Part shown: positions 11,612 to 23,190 of the stretch, in pieces
Layout of the letters: each line of letters opens with the position of its first letter
How positions within the stretch are numbered: the first letter of the stretch is position 1
Source of the DNA: Odontocerum albicorne
Lineage: Eukaryota; Arthropoda; Insecta; Trichoptera; Odontoceridae
Reading direction: 5' to 3'
NCBI GenBank assembly: GCA_949825065.1
Contig: OX463839.1
Coordinates: 30,203,540-30,267,539 of the forward strand
Length of the DNA: 64,000 nt
Position numbers and translations under genes: made by a program
Notes under the pieces: model-generated
Databases searched by the model: none
Seen by the model: only the letters and a program-made list of their open reading frames with translations
Told to the model about the DNA's origin: nothing

Positions 11612-12295
11612 TCTGTTTCAAATCGGAATTTAACCATGAAGCCCCCGTTTTACTTACTACCTTATTCTTTGCGTATACTCGTATGGTATTGATCTATGAT
11701 TTATAAATATTTAAAATAATCTAAAAATGTGTCAGTTGGCCTTATTTTGTATATACACGTCCAAATGCGATTAGGCTTTTTTCCTCGTCGCATTTTATTA
11801 TTTAAATGGGTGATCGATCGTATATTATAAAACTATTCACATAACTACTTAAGGAGAGCGGAAAAATTCCAAAATTCAGTCGGCGCCAGTATTCCAGTGG
11901 TTAGTTTGCTTACTAATTAATCTTGCTTCTTAGATTTGATTCGACTTTGTTTAACTTTCAAGCGACATAAACTATGGTATGTTTCCTCACTACCATGATT
12001 TGTCATATCACATTTGCATTCCTGTATTTAGCACCCATTTTTATAGGCATCAAATTCGTGGAGTTTTATATCGACTGTTTCGTTTTCTAACAATCTAAAT
12101 GATATTGTTTGTTTAGTTAACCTGTACATTTATAAATTGAGTTTAATCTTTTCTCATTTTACACAAAAGTAAATAGTCACAATTAAAAATTAAATCTATT
12201 CCTAGGCACATTTACGCATTGTTAGTCGATTTGCCCTGTTTAGAAATTGTTATAAATCACAATAATGCATTGTTTAAAAAAAGTTCACAAGATAA
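11612..12295. other. AT-rich stretch with a possible SINE head near 11880
   Basis: At 11882-11945 a tRNA-like arrangement (TATTCCAGTGGTTAG then GATTTGATTCG) resembles a decayed SINE head. Nothing else is supported. Confidence 0.35.
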
Positions 12296-12470
12296 GCTCT
12301 GTGGCTTGTTCCCGCCACTGTAGGGAAATGCTATATTTGAATATGGAACATTCATGTGACCGTTGCGCGCCGAGAGCTCCTCAATTGTGCCACCACACCG
12401 GCTGAGCGATAAGCCCAGCTGTCAAATCAAATCGATACACTATCGTGCAGATCAATCGAACATTGCGCGA
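12296..12470. other. GC-rich island of unknown nature
   Basis: This short stretch (for example CGTTGCGCGCCGAGAGCTCC) is far richer in GC than its surroundings. It has no ORF and no relative in the window. A decayed repeat or a regulatory island are both possible. Confidence 0.3.
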
Positions 12471-14599
12471 ATCCATGTTTTTTTTATAATAATTTATTTA
12501 AATTAATTCATACATTTTTAATATATGGCAACCAACTTATATAACTTATAAAACCATTTTAATATGTTTATCATCATTATAATTTTGTAAATCAAGTTAT
12601 TTGTTTAATCGAAAATGTTAGATGAAAAATGGGTATGTGTGGTATGACAATTTAAAAAAAACGTGTGCATGTGGAAACATTTTTGTTAAAAGCATGTTTT
12701 TGGAAAAATGAAAAAATAAATCAAAAACTGTATTGCAAATGGAAATAAGAGTATGTATTAGGAATATTAATAATGCGCTGAAATGTGATCGTATGACAAT
12801 AGTGAAACAGAGTAAGGGTGTTAACATAAGAGTCGATCAGGAGTAATGTATTTAATGGCAATATGGTATATAGTAATATGGTATAGAGTAAGGTATAGAG
12901 TAATGGCAATATGGAATATAGGATTATGAGTCATATGACTAACTGAATATTATACTAATATTTAAATATACAGATTTAATGTTGTCAGTTATGTTTCTTT
13001 AACAAGAATAAAACGATTTTTATCACATGATCCCTATGAGATTTTTCAACTATAAAATAATACCCGTACAAAAATATATTTTTTATCTTGGTTGAGTTTG
13101 ATTTTTGACATTGATTTTCAAGTTCATTTCAATATGTGTTGATTAGGTTTTAGATAATTAAGATTTTTTTATATTTCTACGAAATTCTACATATTTCTCT
13201 CTCGTAAATTAAACATCTAGGTTTTATTAAAATTTTGTTAACAATATGGAATAAAAAAAAATTCTGATGAAAATGTTAACGATAGAAGAATGTTGGCAAG
13301 CTTTATGGAAGCGTTTCGTTCTCCAACAGTTCAAAAGAATTTTGTACAAACATTCGAACGATAAATCGATAAACGACTTGGTGGGTGTCGTTGAAATTGT
13401 TCTTGGAACTTGCGGACTATGGTTGGAGGTCACTCATCAAGCTTGCCACTACTCTTCTTAACGATACCCGTTATATCTGAAAACAAAGAAAAATAAAATT
13501 TCAATGTTTATTCCATATAGGTGTTAACATAATTTTGACATACTCTGTATGTACAGATTTTGAACGTTCTTTAAAATTCAATCTCGCATTTGCTTCACTT
13601 CGTGTCACTTTTCAAATTTTATTAATCCTTATTTTCATATTAATTAAGTATACGTATTATGATTTTATTTTTCGATTTCGCTGTACGATAATCGTCATTG
13701 CGTTTGTCAGTGCCCATCACTATTAGACCGCTCAGTATTTTTTCCTGCATTCTTCCCGCTCCGTCAGTTGCGAGTACACCGCGAAAATCGTGCCGCTTTT
13801 TTCACCTCTTTTTAAACGCGATCAATTTATATTTAACCGCGGTGCTTTTAATTATAAATAACAATTTTCTCGGTTGTTACAGTGTTCACAGTACAAGTTT
13901 TTCTGTATGTTTTCTAGTTACGTGTTTATTTAAGATGTTCGTGCTATATCCTTGTAGAAAAAAAAAACCAATCCCCTGTGTATAAAATCATATCGTCCGT
14001 TTCAGTTTAGCGATTAATTAATTGTGTTGAAATAACAAAACAAATATGCATTAATCATCGAAATTATCGGAAAAATCGTTGTGACTATTTTTTTTTCATT
14101 GAAAGTAATTTTAAAACTCGAGAATAATATATTTAAATTCATATTTGAAAAATTTTATTTCGTTCATAAATCAAATATTTTATTTTTAGACCATGTGCCC
14201 GAATGTACTCGGTTATTTGACTGTAACGATTTTATAACATGTAGTAAATACGGGAATAATTTGTATTTTGTCGGGTTAAAATTTAATCATGAACGAGGGA
14301 TTAAGATTTGATTCCTGAAGAATGATTGCCAGTATTTTGAAACGTTTTAATAAATCAAATTATGCTTTCGAGAAATATGCTATATTTTATATCAATTAAT
14401 TATTATGATACGAGTATATTTTACATCGGCAAAAAAATTAAGTGTGTTTTGTATACTAAATTGTATTTTGATTCATAATACATAGTACATTATTATACGT
14501 TACAAACTATGGAAAATATCGAATGAATATGGTGTTGAACTTAAACAAATACGTGGTATTACGTCATTATACGCTGAAAGTAGAGCATGTTTTAAGAGT
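12471..14599. other. AT-rich stretch with simple repeats, no identified gene
   Basis: 12840-12925 holds short irregular repeats of AATATGGTATAGAGTAA type. A 64-codon frame at 13267-13461 has ordinary-looking composition (MLTIEECWQALWKRF) but no family I can name. 13730-13960 is slightly less AT-rich. I see no exon with both splice sites. Confidence 0.35.
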
Positions 14600-15560
14600 G
14601 AAAGGTACATTGAATGAATGGTTTAATACTTCGAAAAGGGTAAAGCAAGGATGTGTTTTGCCACCCTGATTGTTCAATATTTATTTAGATTCATGTGGGA
14701 AGAAACTACAGATGTCAATTGGCGGCATACAAATGTCAAATGAGAACGTATGTGGATTGCTGAATGCAGATGACACGGCAGTGTTGGCGGAGAGTGAATG
14801 TGAATTGTAGTTTGGTAAGTATTAGAACTGTGTGAACGAGAACTTGCTGGGCTGCTTGAACTCCAGCCCCTAAGCCGATTTATAAGTATATTTACTGCGC
14901 TGCGTGTCGGACCTTAAGTTGCTACTATTCTTTTTACAATACCTTTGAGCAAATCGTTCTTCGTCACGTCGCGCTCCTAAAAAAATAATAAAGATTCCTA
15001 TCTTCGACAGATCGCGCTTGATGGGGACTTATTTGTCCTCCATAACACCGTGGGTTGTGGCGGGATCGAACTGAACGGTATTTTAATACAACATTTTCTG
15101 TATGGGAATAAAACGTGAAAGGGGAAAAATACTTAAAGGAGCCGAATAAATGCTATAGAAATGCGTGCACTGAGAAGAATACATGATATTAAAATGTATG
15201 ACAAAATATGGAATGAAGTGATTAGAAATCAATGTGAACTTAAGGCTAATGTATTAAATAAGGTGAAAAAAGCACACTGAGATGGTTTGAGCACATGTAG
15301 GTAGATGAATGACTAAAGAAAGATTAATAAAACAAACACACAGTGCAAATGTGAGTGGAAGACGTGGTATCATGGAATGTATGGACTTGGTTGAATCAAG
15401 TGAATGATATTTAAATAGATTGAAATGTATAGAAATTGTAGAAGTTGTATGAGGTGTATGGATGTACGGAGGGCAAAATGTGTATCGCGATAAACAAGTC
15501 TGGCACTCTGTCATTTCTGCCCAATGGGGAAACGGCGTGAAGGTATGTATGTACTCGTAT
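14600..15560 (+). mobile_element. Non-LTR retrotransposon fragment: RT core and C-terminal tail
   Basis: At 14635-14810 the translation reads RVKQGCVLPP.LFNIYLD then LLNADDTAVLAESE, the reverse transcriptase box with its ADD catalytic pair. After a diverged stretch, 15130-15420 reads INAIEMRALRRIHDIKMYDK, then LRWFEHM and SGRRG. The 3' end (WHSVISAQWGNGVKV, 15495-15545) is followed by GTATGTATGT. Many stops and indels. The tail matches the inverted copy at 18.1-18.4 kb. Confidence 0.7.
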
Positions 15561-16016
15561 ATATGTTTAAAAGGTTGGTTGTGCTCAATAAAACCACTAA
15601 GCCTCGGTGATACGATAGGATAGGACATTTATTGTATTCCTCATAAATTCCATCACGGCGTTCACTATCGAGTGTAATTGTCTGAGCTGCATTGGAAAGG
15701 ATACCATATACGGGTTATTATTTTTTTCGAACGGGGTGATTGATACATGCGTACAAAACAGGTCAAACAAAATGAGTCAAAAATCATCATCATAAAAAAG
15801 TGTATACAACCTCAATTGTCACAAAATACTGTCGTTTTATCATCTTTTGACCACACTCTGTAGGTCTGTTCTGGTTAATAAGTCTAATTACGTTATGTTC
15901 CTGGCTGGTAAGATTCATTTAATGAATATCACTATCCCGAATGCGCATATATTTTACTTATACGTATATGATAAATAAGTTCATGGTTTAATTTTAGAGA
16001 TTACTCATAAATTAGA
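15561..16016. other. Intergenic stretch, nothing recognised
   Basis: No supported feature. The word ATAGGATAGG, followed by CTCAT, occurs both here (about 15613) and near 4498, perhaps as decayed repeat debris. Confidence 0.35.
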
Positions 16017-16130
16017 CAACCTCTATGGTCTAGTTGGTAAGACATTTATTTTCCGATCAGGATTTCTCGATCTCGAAGAGATTGCCACATGGCAATATGC
16101 CCGTTAGGTTATATTGTGTACAACGAAACC
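16017..16130 (+). mobile_element. tRNA-derived SINE, family 1, internally deleted copy 3
   Basis: Begins with the family head (CTATGGTCTAGTTGGTAAG) and after about 55 bp jumps to the family's 3' body (GAAGAGATTGCCACATGGCAA). The middle is missing. Confidence 0.6.
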
Positions 16131-16923
16131 ATAATAAAATATAAGAGATGTTTATTTTTGATAAAATTTTCGTCGTACGGTTTCTTTTCATAACTTATGC
16201 TTAAGAGCCGATTGTGGACTGCCGTTCGTTGGTTTTGGATTATAAACATTTTCGTTTATTTTTAATTTACATTGGCTTTCTTTTTCTTGTTGAAAACGGT
16301 AAAGATTCGATGGTCATTTTGGAGGGACTTTAATTCTAAGGAGAATAATTGAATAAAAATACATTTGCGGATGATCTTGATCGGTGTCGTTTAGTGATGA
16401 TAAAGCTTTCGTTTTTATTTGCAAACCCAACTCCACGACAAATAAAATATATGTTGCCTTGTTTGGATCGTTGCTTAAATAGGCAGCTCTCAGTGCTCGA
16501 TCATAGCGTTATGTAGTTTTTTTGCTGTTAGTTTCCATTGCTCGAAGTATGCTCAAGATTACGAAGCACAACTTGTTGTCAACTACCAACTACCTCCTTT
16601 CAGCCAATGAAATCGTTCCATGGAAGCGTTTCTTGCAAACACGATATAGTGCGCTCGCATCTTGTTTCCTGAAATAAATGTAGTTTCTTTATATCTGTAA
16701 ACATTATGGACTGACTTATGGTTAATAGGTATAATCACATCAATATCGCTGCACTTAGATCTATCTTTTCTAATTCTATTTACGAGTAAGTCCAATTTTG
16801 GCTTTATCGTGTTGTGTTTTTTTTTTTCGAAATTAAGAATGTGATTAACACTCCTAACTTTTTATGTCTTCGTATTTACAAGAGAAATTTCAGTGAAAAT
16901 ACAAAGTTTGAATTAATGGTGGT

Positions 16924-17110
16924 TTGCATTTAATGATTCACCAAATCTGTGGAAGCGATTGCGTCGATGTGACCTGGACCAATAAGATGGACGGAGAATT
17001 TGCAGTGCCGGAAGAGGCGCCGGCAATCCGCCTGCGTCATTCGGCCGGCTCCACACGAAGAAGGCTTGTTCGGTTAGATATATTTATTCATAATGTGTAT
17101 GAATGCTTCT
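16924..17110 (+). other. Coding-like island of unknown identity
   Basis: This stretch is much richer in GC than its neighbours and is open (MDGEFAVPEEAPAIRLRHSA, then GSTRRRLVRLD, from 16988). It could be a first exon of an unknown gene or a fragment of a repeat. I see no strong GT donor (GTTAGA near 17072 is weak) and no match to the missing N terminus of hippo. No function is claimed. Confidence 0.25.
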
Positions 17111-17898
17111 GTATATATGATATAATACCTATTGCCACCTGCCTGGCGTTTTATTCATGCTGCGACTTTAGTGAGAGAGTGGTTTAGCTGTGGGAAAGCG
17201 CGGCTTTATTCAATAAATTGCGTGGATTTATATCTAACCTATTGTTTGTTTGACTTCAAGTTGATAAATGGGAATTCGGGCGGTCGAATATTTTGTATCG
17301 ATAGATTATCAATTTGCTATACGTTATATAAAACCATCAACACGTGGAATCACACTTTATGATGATTACTGTATCTATAGGAAATATTTCAGTTTCATCT
17401 TCATACACCCCCTCCCTTTCCCCCTAATCGCACGGGGTTCAGTTCTATCATCAAAGTATAACCAAATCCAATTTGCATACCATTGTAAGGGAACCTGATT
17501 CGTCTCTAGATACAGTGGGAGTGGAGGAAGGACAACTGTATATCCCTGTTAAAAGTTCCGATTTCATCTTGAGGAGCCTCAAATCAACCTTATTTCTGTA
17601 GTGAACTTATACGATAAAGCTAAGTATTAGGGAGCTTTTGTGAGCGCTGCCTATATGAATTATTTATGACACTGTCTTATTTTGATTCAAGATATACCTC
17701 TTCTCGGGTTCTCATCATCTCATCACATAACATGGGTGCATTACCGACAATTATTCATAGCAAAAAGAACTTGTGCTGTTCGGTTTAGTAACCCGACCTT
17801 ATGTTACGATATTTCGTTATTCTTATATGCGTACTAGTCATGAGGTATCGTTTCAGCTTACTTGAGTTAGATTTGATTCAACTTTGAATTTGTCAGTG
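17111..17898. other. Intergenic stretch, nothing recognised
   Basis: Open frames at 17132-17498 overlap one another without motifs. Confidence 0.35.
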
Positions 17899-18082
17899 CA
17901 AAATACACTATCCTGTATAAATATTTAACTTGCCTAACAGCAGTGTTGTACGAGTATCCCTGTGAGCTCTCATCGGTTCACCTTCTCTTACAAAATACAC
18001 TATCCTGTATAAATATTTAACTTGCCTAACAGCAGTGTTGTACGAGTATCCCTGTGAGCTCTCATCGGTTCACCTTCTCTTA
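17899..18082 (+). repeat. Perfect tandem duplication, 2 x 92 bp
   Basis: 17899-17990 and 17991-18082 are identical over all 92 bases. They begin CAAAATACACTATCC and end CACCTTCTCTTA. The lack of any difference means a very recent duplication or an assembly error. Confidence 0.97.
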
Positions 18083-18094
18083 CAAATTCTACGT

Positions 18095-18390
18095 TTCCTT
18101 CTTTCAGAATATTATTCACTTGATCCAACCACACTTTCATTGGTCTTCCTCTCATACGCATTCTACTCATATTTGCTCTATATATCTGTTTTGTTAGTCT
18201 TCATTCATTCATTTCAGATGCCTAAACCATCTCAGCGTGCTCTATTTCATCTTGCTTAACACATCATCCTTATGTTCACATTCATCCCTTATCACTTCAT
18301 TCCGTATTCTGTCATACATTGTCACTCCGTCTATTCTTCTCAATGCACGCATTTCTACAGCATTTATTCCGCGCTTCTAGGTATGTTTAT
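18095..18390 (-). mobile_element. Non-LTR retrotransposon C-terminal fragment
   Basis: The minus strand reads INAVEMRALRRIDGVTMYDR, IRNEVIRDECEHKDDV, TLRWFRHLK and MRMRGRPMKVWLDQVNNIL. It is the same family as 14.6-15.56 kb in the opposite direction, with two frame breaks and a stop. Confidence 0.68.
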
Positions 18391-20215
18391 CATTTATTCT
18401 CCTGAAAGTTAGACATTGAATTCGTGACACTCGTGAAGATTTTCGTAAATTAAGAAATTGAAGTACGATTCTTCATAAACTTGAGTCAAACAATCTTAGA
18501 TCGAATGAAAGGTTAACGCGAATGAAGTCGTGTTAGTGAATAACGAAAGCTTGGTAATTAAAAAAAAAAGTGCTTGATGCTGAATTCTCACTTGACCGCG
18601 GACGAACTTGCTTGCGCGAACTTCACAACGATCAACTGATAGAAAAAAAGATGCAGGCAGGCAATCTAATCAAAGGCAGGTCGTGAGCAACTCGCGGTGT
18701 GACGCCCGCCATGTGGGAATCCAGCCTTAACACGATGCAAACTTAATGTCGCTTTCTTAGATTTTCGTTTGTCGCTCGTTTCGATTCACACTAGCGATCC
18801 CAAGTACTTTCCAATGATCAATCGAATATTACTTAATTTCTTATCGGAAACAATATATCTAATGATTTCATATTGTCATTGAAAATGTTTTTTTTTTATT
18901 TCTTGTCTCGTATGTAACAATATCTGTCGTAATAAGCTTTATGATTTCTGTTAATTATAATATTTAACTAGCTGTAATCCGTGAAAAATCACGAGATGTT
19001 AATCGTCTTGTTAAGCTAGAAGATTGAAAAATAAAAACTGCTTCATAATGTTTTTGAAATACTTAAGCTTTATTTTTGTCACCACAATAATTCTTTGATG
19101 ACAACATTTTTCGTATTCGTTTGTTTAAGTTTCATCGCACTTTGTTTTTCTTTTGCTTTGATCCATTTCTATTTCTTTAATTAAAAGTATAGTAATAATT
19201 TACTTATTTTAATACAAAAATTCTAATTTTAATTTATTATTTCTTTAACGAAGCCGTAACTATGTTATTTAATTAAGTAGTAAATATTAAAACCTTAATT
19301 ATGATATCACCTATTTGACCATCAGCTACACACGGACTGACGTACAGCCGATTTTATGTTGTTTGATGACGATCAACATGATTTATAAAGCATTTTCCGT
19401 AACAAATTATTTGATGACATTTGTGTCATGGTCGATAAGACGTTCGGCTTCGATTTTCGATGGTACCCAAAAAAAAGAGAAGTGTTCACAGTTTGGTTGC
19501 AGAGTTCGTCTGGTAACAATAGTCGCACGCGCTAGGCGTCTGCGAGTCTTGTTGCTTATCTACGTTCGGAAATATTGTATTGTATTTCCAACATGCACAG
19601 TGACGAACTTTGAGTTACAAGTCTTCTTCAGTAGTTCGAAATTCAAAAGCTCGATAATTGGGGCAAAATATTGTACAATATTGTCTTCCGACCACACTCT
19701 TCAACGTGTCAGCATCACCAATTCGGATATATTGAGGAATACCGTACGAATAAAGTAATGTAATAATAGTTCACCTCAAGAACGCTTTATTTTTTTAGTT
19801 TATAAATGGCAACTCAAGCGTTACTATTGTAAATAAATTCAAGCCAAACGATGTCGTGAGTAAAGTATTGTATAATATGAAGATTACATACCGAGATGTC
19901 AATAATGAATAACAAGTTTATCGTTCACCAAACCATTGGCACCGGTAATGCACACAATTGGCTTTCTTGGAATACTTGAAATCGACTTTTTCTTTAAGAC
20001 CCAACAATGCATTGGATGATATCAATCATATTCGCAATTGCTGATCACATTATGCATGTAATTAAAACAAAACCATAATTTGTAAATTGTTATTGTAATT
20101 TCATTATCATATGTTACAAGCATGGTCGAACTTTTGAAGTGGACGAGATTGCCTCTTCTAATTTGATATACGGTTATTTCTTTTCACGCCGTGTCGCTAA
20201 AGGGTAGGCATAGAA
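18391..20215. other. AT-rich intergenic stretch, no identified gene
   Basis: A 147-codon open frame at 19315-19758 (+) has no motif, no codon pattern unlike its surroundings and no splice context, so I do not call it a gene. The sequence near 18670-18730 (CAAAGGCAG, then GTGTGAC, then AATCCAGCC) has a weak relative near 32110-32155, perhaps a shared repeat. Confidence 0.35.
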
Positions 20216-20219
20216 AACC

Positions 20220-20570
20220 TATTTCCATTTCATTCTATTCTAATACACATCACTCGCTTTTGGTACGTCCATAAACCTCTGTATGCATACTCTTTCAGAA
20301 AATTATGTATTTACTCGTGCCACGTTTTTCTAGGTCTTTCAAAACTTCTCATACCTTCTATACTATGTGTATTGGTTATTTTTTGTGAATTCATTATTTC
20401 TACGTGGCCGAACCATCTCAGTTCTCCTTTTTTCATCTTAAGCATTTCATCTTCTTTTAATCCGCATTTTTTCCCTAATGTTCTCATTACTCAATCTGTT
20501 TACACATTCTACGCAACGCTGTCATTTCTACCGCATTTATAATACTTTTTTGCCACGTCCGAGTTTTGCT
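20220..20570 (-). mobile_element. Decayed non-LTR retrotransposon C-terminal fragment
   Basis: On the minus strand NAVEMTALRRMCKQIE, then MKKGELRWFGH-like sequence (with stops), then RYEKF and RVCIQRFMDVPK can be followed. It is older and more broken than the 18.1 kb copy. Confidence 0.48.
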
Positions 20571-20992
20571 TGAATATCATTACGTTGGAACCATTATAAG
20601 CAGTAAACACGCTTTGCTTCTCTTTAAATACTTCGTTATTATTTATCAAATTATGAAATCGTTATTCAATTAATTAAAATTCATTATTATAATTATTTCA
20701 ATTACGAATTTAATATTTCTTTGTCTTTTAATTTTGTATAATTTATAAGATAAAAATTAGGTTATGTGGATCATGTAAATCTTTACCCTTCGTTTTTAAA
20801 ATCAATATTTTTTAATATTTGAATCATATGTTACAGATCAATTGTAGAATGATTTTTCAAAAATAATTCATAATAATCACCGTAGGATTGATGTGATATA
20901 ATTTTCGTGATTTCTTTTATTTTACTATCCACAATAAAACATTTAATGTTTACATTGTTTTAATGGAATAGCGAATCGCCGAATACAAGTAT
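20571..20992. other. AT-rich stretch, nothing recognised
   Basis: Very AT-rich, with no ORF or repeat that I can support. Confidence 0.4.
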
Positions 20993-20994
20993 TA

Positions 20995-22294
20995 ACGCGT
21001 CGATCAATAAATCCCGGGACTAACTACTAAAACAACATTTGTTTGCCAAAATTCTTCTTAATTCATCAACATAGTCTCCTTCAAGAGCGATACATTAATT
21101 CCTACGATTTCCTAACTTTTCTATTCCAGCCGTGTAGAACGATTTATCTTTGGTTTCAAAATAGGCGTTAGTTTCGGCAATCACTTCTTCATTGGAGCCA
21201 AATCTCTTTCCTGGAGCATCTTTTTGAGGTTTGCGAACAGCCAATAGTCGCTGGGGGCCAAATCTGGAGAATACGATGGGTGCGGAAGCAATTCGAAGTT
21301 CAATTCATGCAATTTGGCCATCTTTACCATCGACTTGTGACACGGTGCATTGTCCTGATGATAGAGAACTTTTTCTTCTTCATATGGAGCCGTTTTTTTG
21401 CAATTTCTGCCTTCAAACGCTCCAATAATGCTATGTAATATTCGCTATTGATGGTTTTTCCCTTTTCAAGGTGATCGATGAATATTATACCATGCGCATT
21501 CCAAAATACGGAGGCCATAACCTTCCCGGCCGACTGTTGAATTTTTGGTCGCTCCGGACGACTTGCACCGGCTGCTCTCCACTCAGCTGACTGCCGATTT
21601 GATTCCGGACTATAGTGTTGTATCCAAGTTTCATCCATTGTCACATGCCGACGCAAAAACTCCTGTTTATTTCGCGTAAACAGTGCCAAACAGCGCTCTG
21701 AATCATCGATGCGCTGTTTCTGTTTCTGTTCCATTGTGAGCAAACGCGGCACCCATTTCGAAAAAAGCTTTTTCATGACCAAATGCAAAATAGTGTAGTT
21801 CATGCAAAATAGTGTAAACACTACCAAATGATATCTTCAGGATGTCAGCTATCTCACGCAACCTTACTTTGCGATTTTCCAACACGATTTTGAGTTTTTT
21901 TTAATATTTTCTGGTGAAACAGCCTCATTTGGACGACCAGAGCGTTCAGCATCATTTGTGTCTGTACGACTGCGTTTGAAATCAGCATACCACCGACAAA
22001 TGGTTGTTTTCGACGGAGCAGAGCCCGGATAACACTTTTCAAGCCATCGCTGAGTTTAAACGGTATTTTTTCCCATTAAAAAGCAATGTTTTATCAACAC
22101 ACGAAATTTGGTTTTTTCCATTGTTTTGAAAATAGCAAAAGTAGCGTCACTAAAACCACTGTACCTCAATGACACAATGTCGGAATGTGATGAAAGTTTG
22201 ATACGTAACTTCTAAAGGTTGGTACTAACTGAGAATGGTATGAATTTGTTATTAGAGGCGCCATCTGTTATTTAGTCCCGGGACTTCGATGTGT
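20995..22294 (-). mobile_element. Mar-D mariner, copy 1 (near full length)
   Basis: Ends: ACGCGTCGATCAATAAATCC at 20995 and inverse AGTCCCGGGACTTCGATGTG ending at 22294, with TA outside both. Compared with its relatives the right TIR lacks about six bases. The transposase on the minus strand is broken by frameshifts (pieces at 21854-22042, 21703-21885, 21324-21827). All three catalytic Asp positions are still Asp: TMDETWIQHY; the HQDNAP region just past a frameshift; and SPDLAPSDYWLF near 21265. The copies at 37450-39521 and 40578-41578 have lost the third Asp. Confidence 0.93.
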
Positions 22295-22339
22295 TATATA
22301 ACAATGCAAAAAAACAAATATAGATTCATTGTATACACA

Positions 22340-22490
22340 CAAAACATCACGCCATTTCCATGTTGCGGTAGGTAGAGGGGACATAGCGCCAAACTTTCCT
22401 ATCACAACATACTTCCTAGTTCCAGTTCACCGCTCTTCTTTTTTTACGTCATCCTTGACTATCCATGCAGTGAGTCTGGAACCAGTTATA
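22340..22490 (-). mobile_element. Small retrotransposon 3' remnant
   Basis: The minus strand ends in a translation like ALCPLYLP.HGNGV, a common C-terminus of arthropod non-LTR proteins. The word GGAAGTATGTTG followed by TGATAGGAAAGTTTG recurs at 34690-34720 on the plus strand, so it is a dispersed repeat. Confidence 0.4.
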
Positions 22491-23188
22491 AACTAATATT
22501 CGACTTGCTCCGTCTTTGGTATGTTTTAAAAAGAGACTCAATAAAATCTTAAATTCAAATCAATGATATAACGTTTCATTCCTGATTTTTCTTCCATTAT
22601 CCCTTCCTTTTCCTTTGATTGATGATATCTGATTTTAATTTTCTCTATGTATATTGTTCATGAATTTTGTAAAGGTGAATAATTATTTTGTAATCCAACT
22701 ATACTTTTCTCGGTAGCCCTTTGTTTTTTTAGTTATGAAAATATATACTCCTATATAACTAATTAAACTACTGTTTAACGTCGGCATACCTCGTTTGGGG
22801 GTGTTATCCCGTATCCAGGTTGTGTGTGTCGCGCGACGTCTCGAGTCTTATTTCTGCGTCCATTGTCCCCCAATTCCTCTCCCAGTATCGTACAGCTCCT
22901 GAAGGGTGCTTTCACTAATGACTGCCACCCGGACCAATTAAAAACTTAGCTTTTTTATTTCGCTTAGTATATGAGGGGCCTGAGAATACAACTGGTACAA
23001 ATATGTTGGATATATTTACCAATTGTTTTAACTACCCACCCCCTTTAGTAACATATGTTGTATCAGTGCCAACAAATATGAGACCTCAATTCCAACCTCA
23101 TTACAAACAGAGTTTCCCGTGTGCTACTATAATGTATTGTCAATGAACAAAATCAACTCGAAATTCCTTAAACCCAAATTTTGGTAAA
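22491..23188. other. Intergenic stretch, nothing recognised
   Basis: No supported coding or repeat feature. Confidence 0.35.
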
Positions 23189-23190
23189 TA

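Noticed and set aside
13267..13461. 64-codon frame MKMLTIEECWQALWKRF...
   Set aside because: Plausible protein-like composition but no recognised family, no repeats of it in the window, and no exon borders.
19315..19758. 147-codon open frame on the + strand
   Set aside because: No domain, no splice context and no composition change; length alone is not enough in this DNA.
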